A DNA stretch of 64,000 bases from Iris pallida (lineage: Eukaryota > Streptophyta > Magnoliopsida > Asparagales > Iridaceae): positions 1,132,757 through 1,196,756 of the forward strand of contig JANAVB010012195.1 in NCBI GenBank assembly GCA_029216955.1. The letters are read 5' to 3'. This document shows positions 20,637-31,786 of this stretch, piece after piece. The notes under the pieces were generated by a model. That model saw only the letters and a list, made by a program, of their open reading frames with translations, was not told the DNA's origin and searched no databases. Position 1 is the first letter of the stretch. Every line of letters starts with the position of its first letter. Position numbers and translations under genes: made by a program.

Positions 20637-22934
20637 TGTTTTTCTATATGTATATAATAGAAATATTGGTATGAAATAATAAATAGAGAATGAATAAGAA
20701 AAAGAAGTAGAAACAGAGAAAGAATAGGATTCGGCAAGTAGCAGCCGAGCCTTGGGCCAACCAAGCTGAACCCGTAGCTTTTCCTTAGCCCACACCAATC
20801 ACAACACACGAGCAGTATATTTGTGAACGGATTGAGAAAACCGAAGGAGTGATTCCTCGAAAAATCAAAACCCTAAGTCGAACCCCGCCAAGGCCGCGCG
20901 CACGCCTCCCTCCCCATGTCGGCGCGCGACCGCCCGAGGCAGCCAGGCCACCGTCGGCCGGCCAGGGAGTCCACAGGCCGGTGCGCGCGCGTGCAAGGCA
21001 CAGGAAGAACGACAGCAGTTCGCTGCGAGGGGCTACTTTTGCAGCGACGATTCATCGCGTATAATAGATGGTTTCACGAGCTACAAACTCTGGTACGAGC
21101 ACAACCTTACCCTCTATAATCTCCTTCAAAAGTCTGAATTAATTCGCATTGTACGCGTGGTAAATCGAGTGACAAAACTCGAAAAAACCCTGCTTACAAA
21201 CAAAGCACGAGTCAGTCCAAACTCCCAAGTTGGGAGGTAAATTACCGTTAATCCATGAACTTTTTCAGAAATCTATTTGAACAACTTTTTAGATAACATA
21301 TAGGGCTTCACAGCCCTTCTTGCGGAATTTGAAATCATCGACTGAGCGTCGAGAAATCGAATTCCAAAGTTTCCCAAAAATCTGTTTTCAAAACTAGAAA
21401 TTGTTCCACACGACGTGCGTCACGCCAATCGGGACGACGTGGTCGCGAACCGAAAGCATCGAAAGCTGCGTAACGGTTTCGTGGTCGTGTGGGCTTTGAC
21501 GGAATTCAAATTGGTCGCGTGTGCGCGACGAATTTGATGCGTATCCGTCGAAATTCCCCGTATCGTACACTTTGCAAATTCTCCAATTACTTTGTACACA
21601 CTCATCGGATCGAGACGAAACTTGCGCCAACAGGACCGTATCGTTTTTCTGGTCCTATATGCCAAGTTTGGTCCGATTCTGAGACCGTTGATAAAATCAC
21701 CGTTTTGTGGGCCCCACGGTCCCACTCAACGGACGATTTTGTGCACGGCCCGTCGGAATCCAACTTTGGACATACGGTCGAGTTCGTATCGGAAAACTGG
21801 ATCTGTAGACATGTAGTTTGATGACTTTAGAGACCATTGACTCTGGCACGCTTTTCGGTGCAAAGCGGGTCCAACGGCGGACATCGTTTTTGCCCGAAAT
21901 TATCGTTTTACCCCTGTGTCCAGAATTGAACTTAAGGACAGGCAATCCTAGCTAATTGGACTATTCTGAGATCATTGGTATTATTTATTTCAGCTTCCGG
22001 GGACTGTTGTACGGGTTTTGACTATAGTGACACATTGAGTAGTTCAGATTGTCGGTTTCACCAGCAAAGGACCACAGGCGAGTACAGTTTATTGTCTGCA
22101 TTTCGATATTGATCTTTACTATATTTTATTGATTAGTCATTGGTTATGTGATATTTTTATACTCTATTATAAATTATTGAGTCGGGAATGAGAAGTACCA
22201 AGGATGTATGATCAGACCGTAGACCTTGTAGATCTCGTAGACATTGTAGATCTTGTAGACCTTGTTTACTTTCATACAGTAGATCTTGTAGACCTTGTTT
22301 ACTTTCATGCAGTAGATCTTGTAGACCTTGTTTACTTTCATGCAGTAGATCTTGTAGACCTTGTTTACTTTATGCAGTAGATCTCGTAGACCTTGTTTAC
22401 TTTATGCAGTAGATCTCGTAGACCGTGCGGTGTAGTACCCCAGACCGATCACATGTCAAAGGTACTTCTAACGGTGGAAAGTATATTGGTCTATTTATTA
22501 CTATTGATTTTCTTACGGCTTTACTGTTATTTTCAAAACTCATGATTGATGCCCCACCTTTGTCTTATAGTCATTTTCTTTATTTGAAATTGCATTCAGT
22601 GAATTGTGCTCGTTCCATTCCTGACTGGAAACCAACATTTTCAGGTTAGCCGAGGATTCACTTAGCTTGGGAGTGACGGGAGTACTTGCGGACAAAGGCC
22701 TAGAGACTAGCTAGATAGTTGAGTTATAGTCATTCATTTAATTGTACAAGTTTATATTCTTCTACAAATGTAAAACTTGTAATCATTGTAAGTTAAATTA
22801 ATTATGTAAATGAGCATTATTTGTGATTTTGATCTTCATGGCCGTGACAGCGTTCTACCGCCGACACTGCGGCGTAGGCTGGCTTGGACACGTCTCATAT
22901 CCGTTTTAAAAAAAAACGAGTGCGGGTCGTGACA
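19886..22934 (+). repeat. Element A 5' LTR
   Basis: Begins TGTAGCTCCCC and ends GGGTCGTGACA. Internal landmarks: TA-rich repeats (20130-20640) with a pure TA run at 20572-20632, a GC-rich block (20880-21050), and a 33-bp minisatellite (about 22235-22430, five units). Short open frames in the GC-rich block are conserved between the LTRs only because the LTRs are duplicates. Confidence 0.95.
22235..22435 (+). repeat. 33-bp minisatellite in element A 5' LTR
   Basis: Units of the form CTTGTTTACTTTCATGCAG plus TAGATCTTGTAGAC repeat about five times; the last two are one base shorter (TTTATGCAG) and carry CTCG. The 3' LTR has six units. Confidence 0.9.
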
Positions 22935-22942
22935 AGTTTTTG

Positions 22943-22960
22943 TGGTGGCCCATGCAGGTC
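22943..22960 (+). other. Primer binding site, tRNA-Ile type (element A)
   Basis: TGGTGGCCCATGCAGGTC lies 8 bases after the LTR and is complementary to the 3' end of plant tRNA-Ile(AAU) as I remember it (..GACCUGCAUGGGCCA-CCA). Element D has the same site at the same spacing. Confidence 0.7.
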
Positions 22961-25900
22961 AGGTTTCGCAAATCATGCGAACTCGTGATAGTACTTAAGA
23001 TTAGTCGTACTATTGCGAGCCTGCGACTAGAGATGCTCATTTACGAATTAGAAATTAATTTAATTTACGAGAATGACTAAGACTAGGAGTCCCTTATACA
23101 AAGTTACCTATGGGTAGTCTAGGTCATGCAATATAGATAGGGAGTTATAAATTTTGATAGTTTATCAGATCCCCATAGGTACATTATTACCCCTTGATAT
23201 GCCGATGTAATCTAATTTGGATAGATTATTCCCTTGGTAAGGCAGGGCTTCGTAGAATTAATGATCTAGCCTTGATAGATTAATCAATTCATTCTCTTGC
23301 CTCTTAGATATCATCCTCATATCTTAGTTGAATTGCCTACTTAGTTTCTATTTGCCCTAGAAATTATTATTTTGTATAAATTCTGATTATTGTTAACCAC
23401 ATACGAACCTCGAGTTTAGTTTTGATTCAAAGTTTTTCCTTAATAGTTTGAATACACATGAAATAGATACTAGAATTTTTGTATTCCTTTTGCCTTCAGT
23501 TATTTCCTCCATGTTCGATCTTCATTCGAAGGGTGGTGACTGATAGGACAAATACTTATGTTGTATTTCATAGTCAACATGTTTGAATCTCTAGAAGCTC
23601 ATGAAATTTTTAGAATATAGTTAAGGGAATGTTAGTCAGCTCATAATGGCATGACAGTAGCGCGCTGTCGCCATTTATTTGCATTATGAAGACTCTGGAT
23701 TCCCTGCAGCCAGCAGCGCACTGGCAAGGCACAACCCCTAGAGGTAAAATTAGTTTAAGAAAATATATAGGTTATAGAACATTCCTGAACTATGGCTAGT
23801 GGCTCACTCCTTATCGCAGTTACACTTGAGCCAATATTGGATAGAGTTAAGTAATGTTCGATTTGTGTCATAATTGAGTTACGAAACCAAGGGTTTACCA
23901 CAGCCTGATTTTACGGGCGAGGCATAATCCTCGGTGAAATAACTTCAGACGTGATTACAATTAGGGATACCATAGAGGATAGGACAGTGCCCTGTATGTT
24001 TAATAAGATCCAAAGCCAATAGTAGTAGAAGTTTGTAAGTTTGGTAGCATGTCTCCCGACCTAGCACTCCGTATGATCCTCGTGATCTATTGACGAGGTA
24101 ATTGACTGACACTAATAGGTTACCTAGAATATAGAATTCAGAAGTCCCTAAACCATTAGTCGACCAAGACCTTATGGACAGGAAGATTTTAGAAAGATTG
24201 TATAAGCAAGGACACCAGGTAAGTTTTGATTCTCTCTAAACTCGAACTACTTGTGCCTCTTTCCAAAAATCTCGCGTACTTGTATCTTGACTATTTTGAC
24301 CAACGCCGCTATTACAGCCTAGTTTTTGCAAGCTTACGCTTTATCGAGCTTGATTCGAGGCATATGCTTAGTGGGGACGCCTGCTAACTTATTGTCTAAT
24401 CAGAATCAGTGTATTATGGTCTGATCAACCATGATGCATTTGGTTCGCACTTTATTTAATTATCCTACGTGGATTGAGATATAGATGTCTCTAGGGTCTC
24501 ATCCACGACTGCTTTGACAATTCCTCTTGAATTATATGTTCGCCCTTGAATCACGAAATTGTATGCAGTAACATCTCCCTTGAATTCTTTATTGTTTTGT
24601 CTTTCACTGATTTGGAGAGACGAAAACTCGTGATTGGTAGAGAGATACCGAGTATCCCCATGGCTATGATAATGGTAGGCACAGGTGTAGCTACCATTGG
24701 CCAGTCATGTGATTAAATTACTCTTCTCCCTTCGACACTAAACCTACTAACATGGTCTTCTAGTCATTGGAGTCCGAGAGTGATTATGATCCTATCTTGG
24801 TCAAATGCCAGCCTAGGAGACTACCTATCCTTTAGAGACCAAAGGTTGCGAGTCTCTAATTATTGCTGGAAGCTTGTCTTAACTAGCAACCCTTAAGCCT
24901 TGAACCAACCCTTCCTCGACCGAAGCCGCAGTTAGACCTGAGATGAGTGGACAATAGGGTAATCATTTATCGTGACACTCATCCCAAGGTTAGTTTCCAA
25001 TATTACTCTAGTTATGTAAATTTTACTATTAAGCCCTAGCTAGTGTTGGAACACCACAGTCACCAGCTTAGCCAATACCATAGTTTAAATACCCTGTCAT
25101 ATTATGATCTACCAGTTGTCAACAGTAATACACGATCACTACATGTGACGATAGTCTGGCAGGTTGACACAAATAGAAATTCACGACTCAGTTGTTAGAA
25201 ATCTTGTGCTGTAGAGTTGGTTACCCGTCAATAACTCTAGTATACTATAGACGAGTAGATCATCCTATTTTATCGACCATGTGTCATTTTACACACTCGT
25301 TCTCCACTTATTGAGGAACGATCCTCGACTTGACTTATATCTACCGTACCCCGATACGCCGTGCCTCATTCCCTATTAACAAAGAGTCGAGGTACAGTAT
25401 CCGGACTATGGGAACCCTCTAACCTCACCATTCCTAAAACCATATCCTAGCCTCTAAGGTGGGTAGACTGTAAGCCTTCTAGAATTTTGTAGCAGTAGGA
25501 GGAAATTTTCGAGTGATCAGAATAACTTCCATTAGTATGATAATTAGTGCCCCATGGACTCCCACTTTCTATTTAGACTATTTTGTGCCCCCGGCCGTGT
25601 CATTTATATTCGGAGCATGAGACCAGCTGTTACCTTCCAACAGATTTCATATGCAAGATCTAGACGAGTCCACCTTCATCTAGGTATATCATGTTCCACT
25701 CAAACCCGTCCCCTTGTACTCTATTTTTGGGGTACGACTTTCAGGACAAAAGGACTGGCTATAACCTTTACCATAGTACCTACCCGGTATACTTTTCGAC
25801 TTCCACCAGTGCCTCAACCCCGACTCAATTCTCTCGACCCAGTATATGGTTGTGACCTACTCGAAGCCCACTATGCACCTGCCACTAGTGTACCGTCCAA

Positions 25901-26950
25901 TTGAGGCCTCATGTGCTACTTAAACACAAAAGTCAATGAAGGCGAATCTTGGACTTGGCGGACCTAGCTAACCAACCTGACTAACAACTAGCTCAACCAC
26001 TTGGAAGAAATCCTATTCTAGGTTACCCTAGCCTAGTAGACATAACTTTATCTTGGGATCTTGTTCAGTTAATATGGATTGAAACCCAAGGTTCGTCCAA
26101 CCAACGAGTGAGATCCAAATAGGAAACCCATTAAGGCCCAGTAAAACCCCTCCAGACAAACCCCGTAGTTGGTCTATAAAACCAAACCAATTGAAATAGG
26201 TCCTTACACCTATTATGTAGTCTCCACCCCTTAGAATGAGAACCCATTCGTAACCGTTATCCCATCTACCAGAAAGTCGCACTACGATCTCGTATTGTAT
26301 TCATATTCTTTGCTGTGTGTTTAAATAACCACGAAAAGGATCACAATCTCGATTTTCAATTCTGTTCCATTATGGAACCTGTTCAGAATTTCGAGAACAG
26401 GAATTCTGTATTGCACAAATTGCAGGTCCCTCTAATGAACGAAGGGTTCTTGATTTAGCAAGTGACTGGACTAGAGTAGCTCAATCTAGCAAAAAATAAG
26501 TCAATAGTTCATAGATTTTCTCTTATCTGCATCATTGGATACTTTCTACCGCTTTCGAGACTTCGTACTTGTTCTCAATTATTCTCCCTCGTCTTTTCGT
26601 ACCATTGACTCTCGTCCTTCCTATTTTGGGGGTCGCTAACCGTGTTGTTTAGATATTTAGCGAAAGTATAGTATAAGTTAGTTGACAATTGAATTCGGAT
26701 TGCTTGATAGATAGGAGGGATTTATAGGTGTCGTATACAGTAATACCTATTCGTAGAAACTTTAGCAAGTAGTGGAAAGATTATAAAGTTTTAGTGACAT
26801 AGCGTTGAGGGAGTAGTGTGACCAAAGGTGGGTAGAAGTTCTCAAAAATTACAGTTTCAAATGACCATGAGAATGGATTGATAACAAATGGAAACCGTCG
26901 TCTAACATAGCGGATGGACTCTTACCTTAAATTTCGATGACGAAATTATT
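22961..26950 (+). other. Non-coding interior of element A
   Basis: About 4 kb with stops in all frames; the longest frame (25554-25904) shows no family signature. Features seen are two internal copies of the PPT-like 12-mer AAGGTGGGTAGA at 25457-25468 and 26825-26836, in addition to the one at the 3' LTR. Either a fully eroded coding region or a replaced interior. Confidence 0.7.
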
Positions 26951-26966
26951 TTAAGGTGGGTAGATT
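26951..26966 (+). other. Polypurine tract of element A
   Basis: TTAAGGTGGGTAGATT directly precedes the 3' LTR and would prime plus-strand synthesis. Confidence 0.7.
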
Positions 26967-29900
26967 TGTAGCTCCCCTTCCCGGAATTTTGAAATATTTT
27001 ATTTTTACTTATTTTAATTTAATGATGATTTTAGATTTTATGAATAATTGATTATTATAGCTAATTGTTATATATATACCATTATTGGTGATTAATTTCG
27101 TCATTATTATTATTGTTATGTATTGGGATTTTATTTAATAATATTGTTTTTTTATATTATTTTATTATAAATATACCATAATATATGTGTGTAATTATAT
27201 AAGATTATACAATATATATATGATATATATATAAATATATATATGAGCGTATATGGTATGTATATATATAAATATACATATATATATATGGGTACGATAG
27301 TGTGTATATATAGGTATAAATATATATATGTGTAGTTAATACATGTGAATGTATGTGGGCTTGTATATATAAATACATATATAAATATAGGTGTGTATTC
27401 GTATAGGTATATAAATAAACGTGTGCGTATATATAGAGATATATATATGTGTGTGTTTGTGAATATATATAAATAAATGTCATATATTATATACGTGTAG
27501 GAATATATGAATAAATAAGTATTTGTGAGTAACTATATATATACGTATAAGTCTATACAAGAGTGTATAGGTAAATATACATATATATATACTGTGTGTG
27601 AGTATTTGTACGAATACGTAATTATATTATATTGTGTATAGATAAGCATAAATATATATATATATGTATATATATATATAAACTTGTTTTTCTATATGTA
27701 TATAATAGAAATATTGGTATGAAATAATAAATAGAGAATGAATAAGAAAAAGAAGTAGAAACAGAGAAAGAATAGAATTCGGCAGTAGCAGCCGAGCCTT
27801 GGGCCAACCAAGCTGAACCCGTAGCTTTTCCTTAGCCCACACCAATCACAACACACGAGCAGTATATTTGTGAACGGATTGAGAAAACCGAAGGAGTGAT
27901 TCCTCGAAAAATCAAAACCCTAAGTCGAACCCCGCCAAGGCCGCGCGCACGCCTCCCTCCCCATGTCGGCGCGCGACCGCCCGAGGCAGCCAGGCCACCG
28001 TCGGCCGGCCAGGGAGTCCACAGGCCGGTGCGCGCGCGTGCAAGGCACAGGAAGAACGACAGCAGTTCGCTGCGAGGGGCTACTTTTGCAGCGACGATTC
28101 GTCGCGTATAATGGATGGTTTCGCGAGCTACAAACTCTGGTACAAGCACAACCTTACCCTCTATAATCTCCTTCAAAAAGTCTGAATTAATTCGCGTTGT
28201 ACGCGTGGTAAATCGAGTGACAAAACTCGGAAAAACCCTGCTTACAAACAGAGCACGAGTCAGTCCAAACTCCCAAGTTGGGAGGCAAATTGTCGTTAAT
28301 CCATGAACTTTTTCAGAAATCTATTTGAACAACTTTTTAGATAACATATAGGGCTTCACAGCCCTTCTTGCGGAATTTGAAATCATCGACTGAGCGTCGA
28401 GAAATCGAATTCCAAAGTTTTCCAAAAATCTGTTTTTAAAACTAGAAATTGTTCCACACGACGTGCGTCACGCCAATCGGGACGACGTGGTCGCGAACCG
28501 AAAGCATCGAAAGCTGCGTAACAGTTTCGTGGTCGCGTGGGCTTTAACGGAATTCAAATTGGTCGCGTGTGCGCGACGAATTTGATGCGTATCCGTCGAA
28601 ATTCCCCGTATCGTGCACTTTGTAAATTCTCCAATTACTTTGTACACGCTCATCGGATCGAGACGAAACTTACGCCAACAGGACCGTATCATTTTTCTGG
28701 TCCAGTATGCCAAGTTTGGTCCGATTCTAAGACCGTTGATAAAATCACCGTTTTACGGGCCCCACGGTCCCACTCAACGGGCGATTTTGTGCACGGCCCG
28801 CCGGAATCCAACTTTGGACATACGGTCGAGTTCGTATCAGAAAACTGGATCTGTAGACATGTAGTTTGATGACTTTAGAGACCATTGACTCTGGCACGCT
28901 TTTCGGTGCAAAGTGGGTCCAACGGCGGACATCGTTTTTGCCCGAAATTATCGTTTTACCCCTGTGTCCAGAATTGAACTTAAAGACAGGCAATCCTAGC
29001 TAATTAGACTATTCTGAGATCATTGGTATTATTTATTTCAGCTTCCGGGGACTGTTGTACGGGTTTTGACTATAGTGGCACATTGAGTAGTTCAGATTGT
29101 CGGTTTCACCAGCAAAGGACCACAGGCGAGTACAGTTTGTTGTCTGCATTTCGATATTGATCTTTACTATATTTCATTGATTAGTCATTGGTTATGTGAT
29201 ATTTTTATACTCTATTATAAATTATTGAGTCGGGAATGAGAAGTACCAAGGATGTGTGATCAGACCGTAGACCTTGTAGATCTCGTAGACATTGTAGATC
29301 TTGTAGACCTTGTTTACTTTCATGCAGTAGATCTTGTAGACCTTGTATACTTTCATGCAGTAGATCTTGTAGACCTTGTTTACTTTCATGCAGTAGATCT
29401 TGTAGACCTTGTTTACTTTCATGCAGTAGATCTTGTAGACCTTGTTTACTTTATGCAGTAGATCTCGAAGACCTTGTTTACTTTATGCAGTAGATCTCGT
29501 AGACCGTGCGGTGTAGTACCCCAGACCGATCACATGTCAAAGGTACTTCTAACGGTGGAAAGTATATTGGTCTATTTATTACTATTGATTTTCTTACGGC
29601 TTTACTGTTTTTTTCAAAACTCATGATTGATGCCCCACCTTTGTCTTATAGTCATTTTCTTTATTTGAAATTGCATTCAGCGAATTGTGCTCGTTCCATT
29701 CCTGACTGGAAACCAACATTTTCAGGTTAGCCGAGGATTCACTTAGCTTGGGAGTGACGGGAGTACTTGCGGACAAAGGCCTAGAGACTAGCTAGATAGT
29801 TGAGTTATAGTCATTCATTTAATTGTACAAGTTTATATTCTTCTACAAATGTAAAACTTGTAATCATTGTAAGTTAAATTAATTATGTGAATGAGCATTA

Positions 29901-30018
29901 TTTGTGATTTTGATCTTCATGGCCGTGACAGCGTTCTACCGCCGACACTGCGGCGTAGGCTGGCTTAGACACGTCTCGTATCCGTTTTAAAAAAAAAAAA
30001 TGGGTGCGGGTCGTGACA
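26967..30018 (+). repeat. Element A 3' LTR
   Basis: Near-identical copy of the 5' LTR. Differences seen: a much shorter TA run (about 27652-27682), six rather than five 33-bp minisatellite units (about 29300-29505), and scattered mostly C/T and G/A substitutions. Confidence 0.95.
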
Positions 30019-30941
30019 ATTAACTCTGGTCTTCTCTCTCAGACGAGAGGAGAATCCTAGAGTACGGCAGCCCAAAGACGTGTTGCTGCCAATACAATTG
30101 GTGGAGAAGTGGCGGCCTTTCAGAGGAGATAGGAATATATTCAGCATTGGGATACGATTCCTAGTTCTACCGTGAAAGGAACTCTACTACCCAATTTCTT
30201 GGGTTAGAGTCGACTCCACCATCCAACTCTCCGTGTATAAAGGCTCTTCCTACCAACAGAGGAAGACCCTTCTATCCCACAAAAAGTTCTGAGTTGTCTG
30301 ATTTGCGCGTCACAAGCGCATGAGCTCCCTGATGTTGATGTCAGAAGAATGCTCCTCATAGCGTCAAAGTCGCCAATACCGGTTCTGGAAAATCTCTTCA
30401 GCCAAACTTCTGTAGTAAACAACAAAGAAAAATTATTTTAAACAGAAGTATCATTAGACGCTAACTGAAAACAGATGCTTACGCATCTTGTTTTGTCTTC
30501 AACAGACTACAAGGATTTTACGCCTGAGGTTTTTACGCCAATGTCTCAGGTGTACCACTATTCAACAAGGCTTTTACGCCAGTGTCTCAGGTGTACCACT
30601 ATTCAATAAGGTTTCTACGCCATTGTTTTATGTGCACTTCATTAGCAAGGCTTTTTACGCCCGTGCATCTGACTTATAAGATTCTACATCTGTCAAGAAT
30701 TTACGCTCATCTGTTTTCAACAAAAAGTTCAAAGGCAGACAATTGCTTACGATCAAACTTACCATTAAGGTCGAATGGTTCGGCTTTAAGAGTGGTTGAA
30801 TCAATGTCTGGTGACTGAGCGTACAGAGGAACACCATCGGAAAGCATCGCTATCGTCATTTATTGGAGAATGACATTGCAAAAGGCTATCTTCAGAAGAA
30901 TGAGAATGAGAATGAGAATGTATAAAACATTCTTTAACTTA

Positions 30942-30953
30942 GCTATTTATAAG
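30942..30953 (-). promoter_or_regulatory. TATA box of antisense gene 2
   Basis: Minus-strand CTTATAAATAGC about 85 bases upstream of the exon 1 ATG, a strong plant TATA consensus. Confidence 0.6.
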
Positions 30954-31192
30954 GGTTAAAGAAACGGTTGGCGTGAGCCTATTTCGGGAAAGATCCTATT
31001 AAAAGGCATTCGTGACCAAAAGACAAATGCCACGTGTTGTTTTGTTTCTCTTGGGAATGAACAACCATAGAAGCAGTCAAAAGAAGTGTTGAACAATTCT
31101 ATGCATCAACAGATGAGATCAACATCAAGATTTTATTTATAAAAAGGGGGGAGTGGACCCCTACAGATAAAAGAGTCGCAATACATAAAACA

Positions 31193-31447
31193 TTATTTTT
31201 CCTCTCCTTCGTTGGGCTGACGAAGGGAGGCACCTAACTCGCGCATATTGCGAATCCCGGAGCGACGCATCAGATTAAGAAATGCTTCTGCATCTCCTGA
31301 TCCCTCATACGCAGTTGAAGGACCGCCATCGATGCGACCAAAGACTGCTGGAGTCAGTCCAAAGCACTCTAAAAGATTGCGTGCTCGCTCAAAATCAATC
31401 CTGGAGCTCGAAGCCTCTTCGTTTTTAATCTCGTTCTTTGGCGCCAT
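31193..31447 (-). CDS. Antisense gene 3 of element B (84 residues, unknown)
   Basis: An intact minus-strand frame beginning MAPKNEIKNEEASSSR. The rest is probably helical: ERARNLLECFGLTPAVFGRIDGG, then DAEAFLNLMRRSGIRNMRELGASL. It has no membrane segment or known domain. The minus-strand TATATAAATAG box about 41-51 bases upstream gives it its own promoter. It sits between antisense gene 2 and the 3' LTR. Like genes 1 and 2 it is transcribed against the element. It is not obviously related in sequence to gene 1. Antisense ORFs downstream of pol are known in Tat elements; whether this one is homologous to them is untested. Confidence 0.55.
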   Translation of the reverse strand: MAPKNEIKNEEASSSRIDFERARNLLECFGLTPAVFGRIDGGPSTAYEGSGDAEAFLNLMRRSGIRNMRELGASLRQPNEGEEK

Positions 31448-31487
31448 GACAATGTGAGGATGAATAGCAGAAATGAGGAATTTCTCT

Positions 31488-31498
31488 CTATTTATATA
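31488..31498 (-). promoter_or_regulatory. TATA box of antisense gene 3
   Basis: Minus-strand TATATAAATAG, 41-51 bases upstream of the ATG. Confidence 0.65.
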
Positions 31499-31774
31499 AT
31501 TAAATCAACTCTTCATATTCCTTATGGGAAACTGCTCATTATTAAATGCAAACTCGGGAGATGAAGAAACATTCCAAAGTTTCGAGAAGAAAATTCAATG
31601 TGACGGATAAGTATTGACCGACACCATTCTCTTGGTTTTTACGTCGACTGTTGGATATCCCCACTTTTACGCGGATGACTGTTGTGTATCCCGACTTTTA
31701 CGCTGACTGGTCAAATCTCAACTTTTTACGCTTCTGTTCAAAGTGTTTCAAATTTTGAAGATATTTGAAAACTT

Positions 31775-31786
31775 TGAAGGGGGTCT
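31775..31786 (+). other. Polypurine tract of element B
   Basis: TTGAAGGGGGTCT-type purine run immediately before the TGTAGGAG start of the 3' LTR. Confidence 0.7.

Larger units (their letters stand above)
19886..30018 (+). mobile_element. Element A: large non-coding LTR element (LARD-like), Tekay-related
   Basis: A complete 10.1-kb insertion: LTRs 19886-22934 and 26967-30018, PBS 22943-22960, PPT 26951-26966, perfect 5-bp duplication. The LTR end (GGGTCGTGACA), the tRNA-Ile PBS and the ATTTCGATGACGAAATTATT-like tract before the PPT tie it to the chromodomain-type elements D and E. The 4-kb interior has no gag or pol I can recognise in any frame, so it would depend on an autonomous relative. 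This fits the LARD class (large LTRs, non-coding interior). The LTRs are nearly identical, so it is young. Confidence 0.88.
19778..30859 (-). pseudogene. Antisense gene 2 of element B, spliced, split by element A
   Basis: Minus strand. Exon 1 (30763-30859) begins MTIAMLSDGVPLYAQSP and ends PFDLN plus one base, followed by donor GTAAGT. Exon 2 begins at 30409 after TTTACTACAG and continues in frame with EVWLKRFSRTGIGDFDAM. It later breaks: the open frame ends at 30204, and plausible continuation appears in other frames (PPIVLAATRLWAAVL, then ERRPELIPSVLVAIEAQTARN across the element A junction), ending RRSKEEIDLN at about 19778. Element A inserted at 30023/19886. No domain is recognised. The in-frame splice argues that this was a real gene. 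Confidence 0.45.

Noticed and set aside
20113..20809. Several minus-strand frames of Ile/Tyr repeats
   Set aside because: Translations of TA/TATG microsatellite DNA in element A's LTR; the same in 27205-27845 and 41005-41346.
20849..21119. Arg/Pro-rich frame conserved in both element A LTRs
   Set aside because: Conservation is automatic because LTRs are copies of each other; composition is GC-driven and no family is recognised.
25554..25904. 116-residue frame in element A interior
   Set aside because: No gag/pol motif, no conserved start, and flanked by stops in a long non-coding stretch.
31193..31447. Relationship of antisense gene 3 to antisense gene 1
   Set aside because: Considered as a duplication, but I see no convincing residue similarity between the two.
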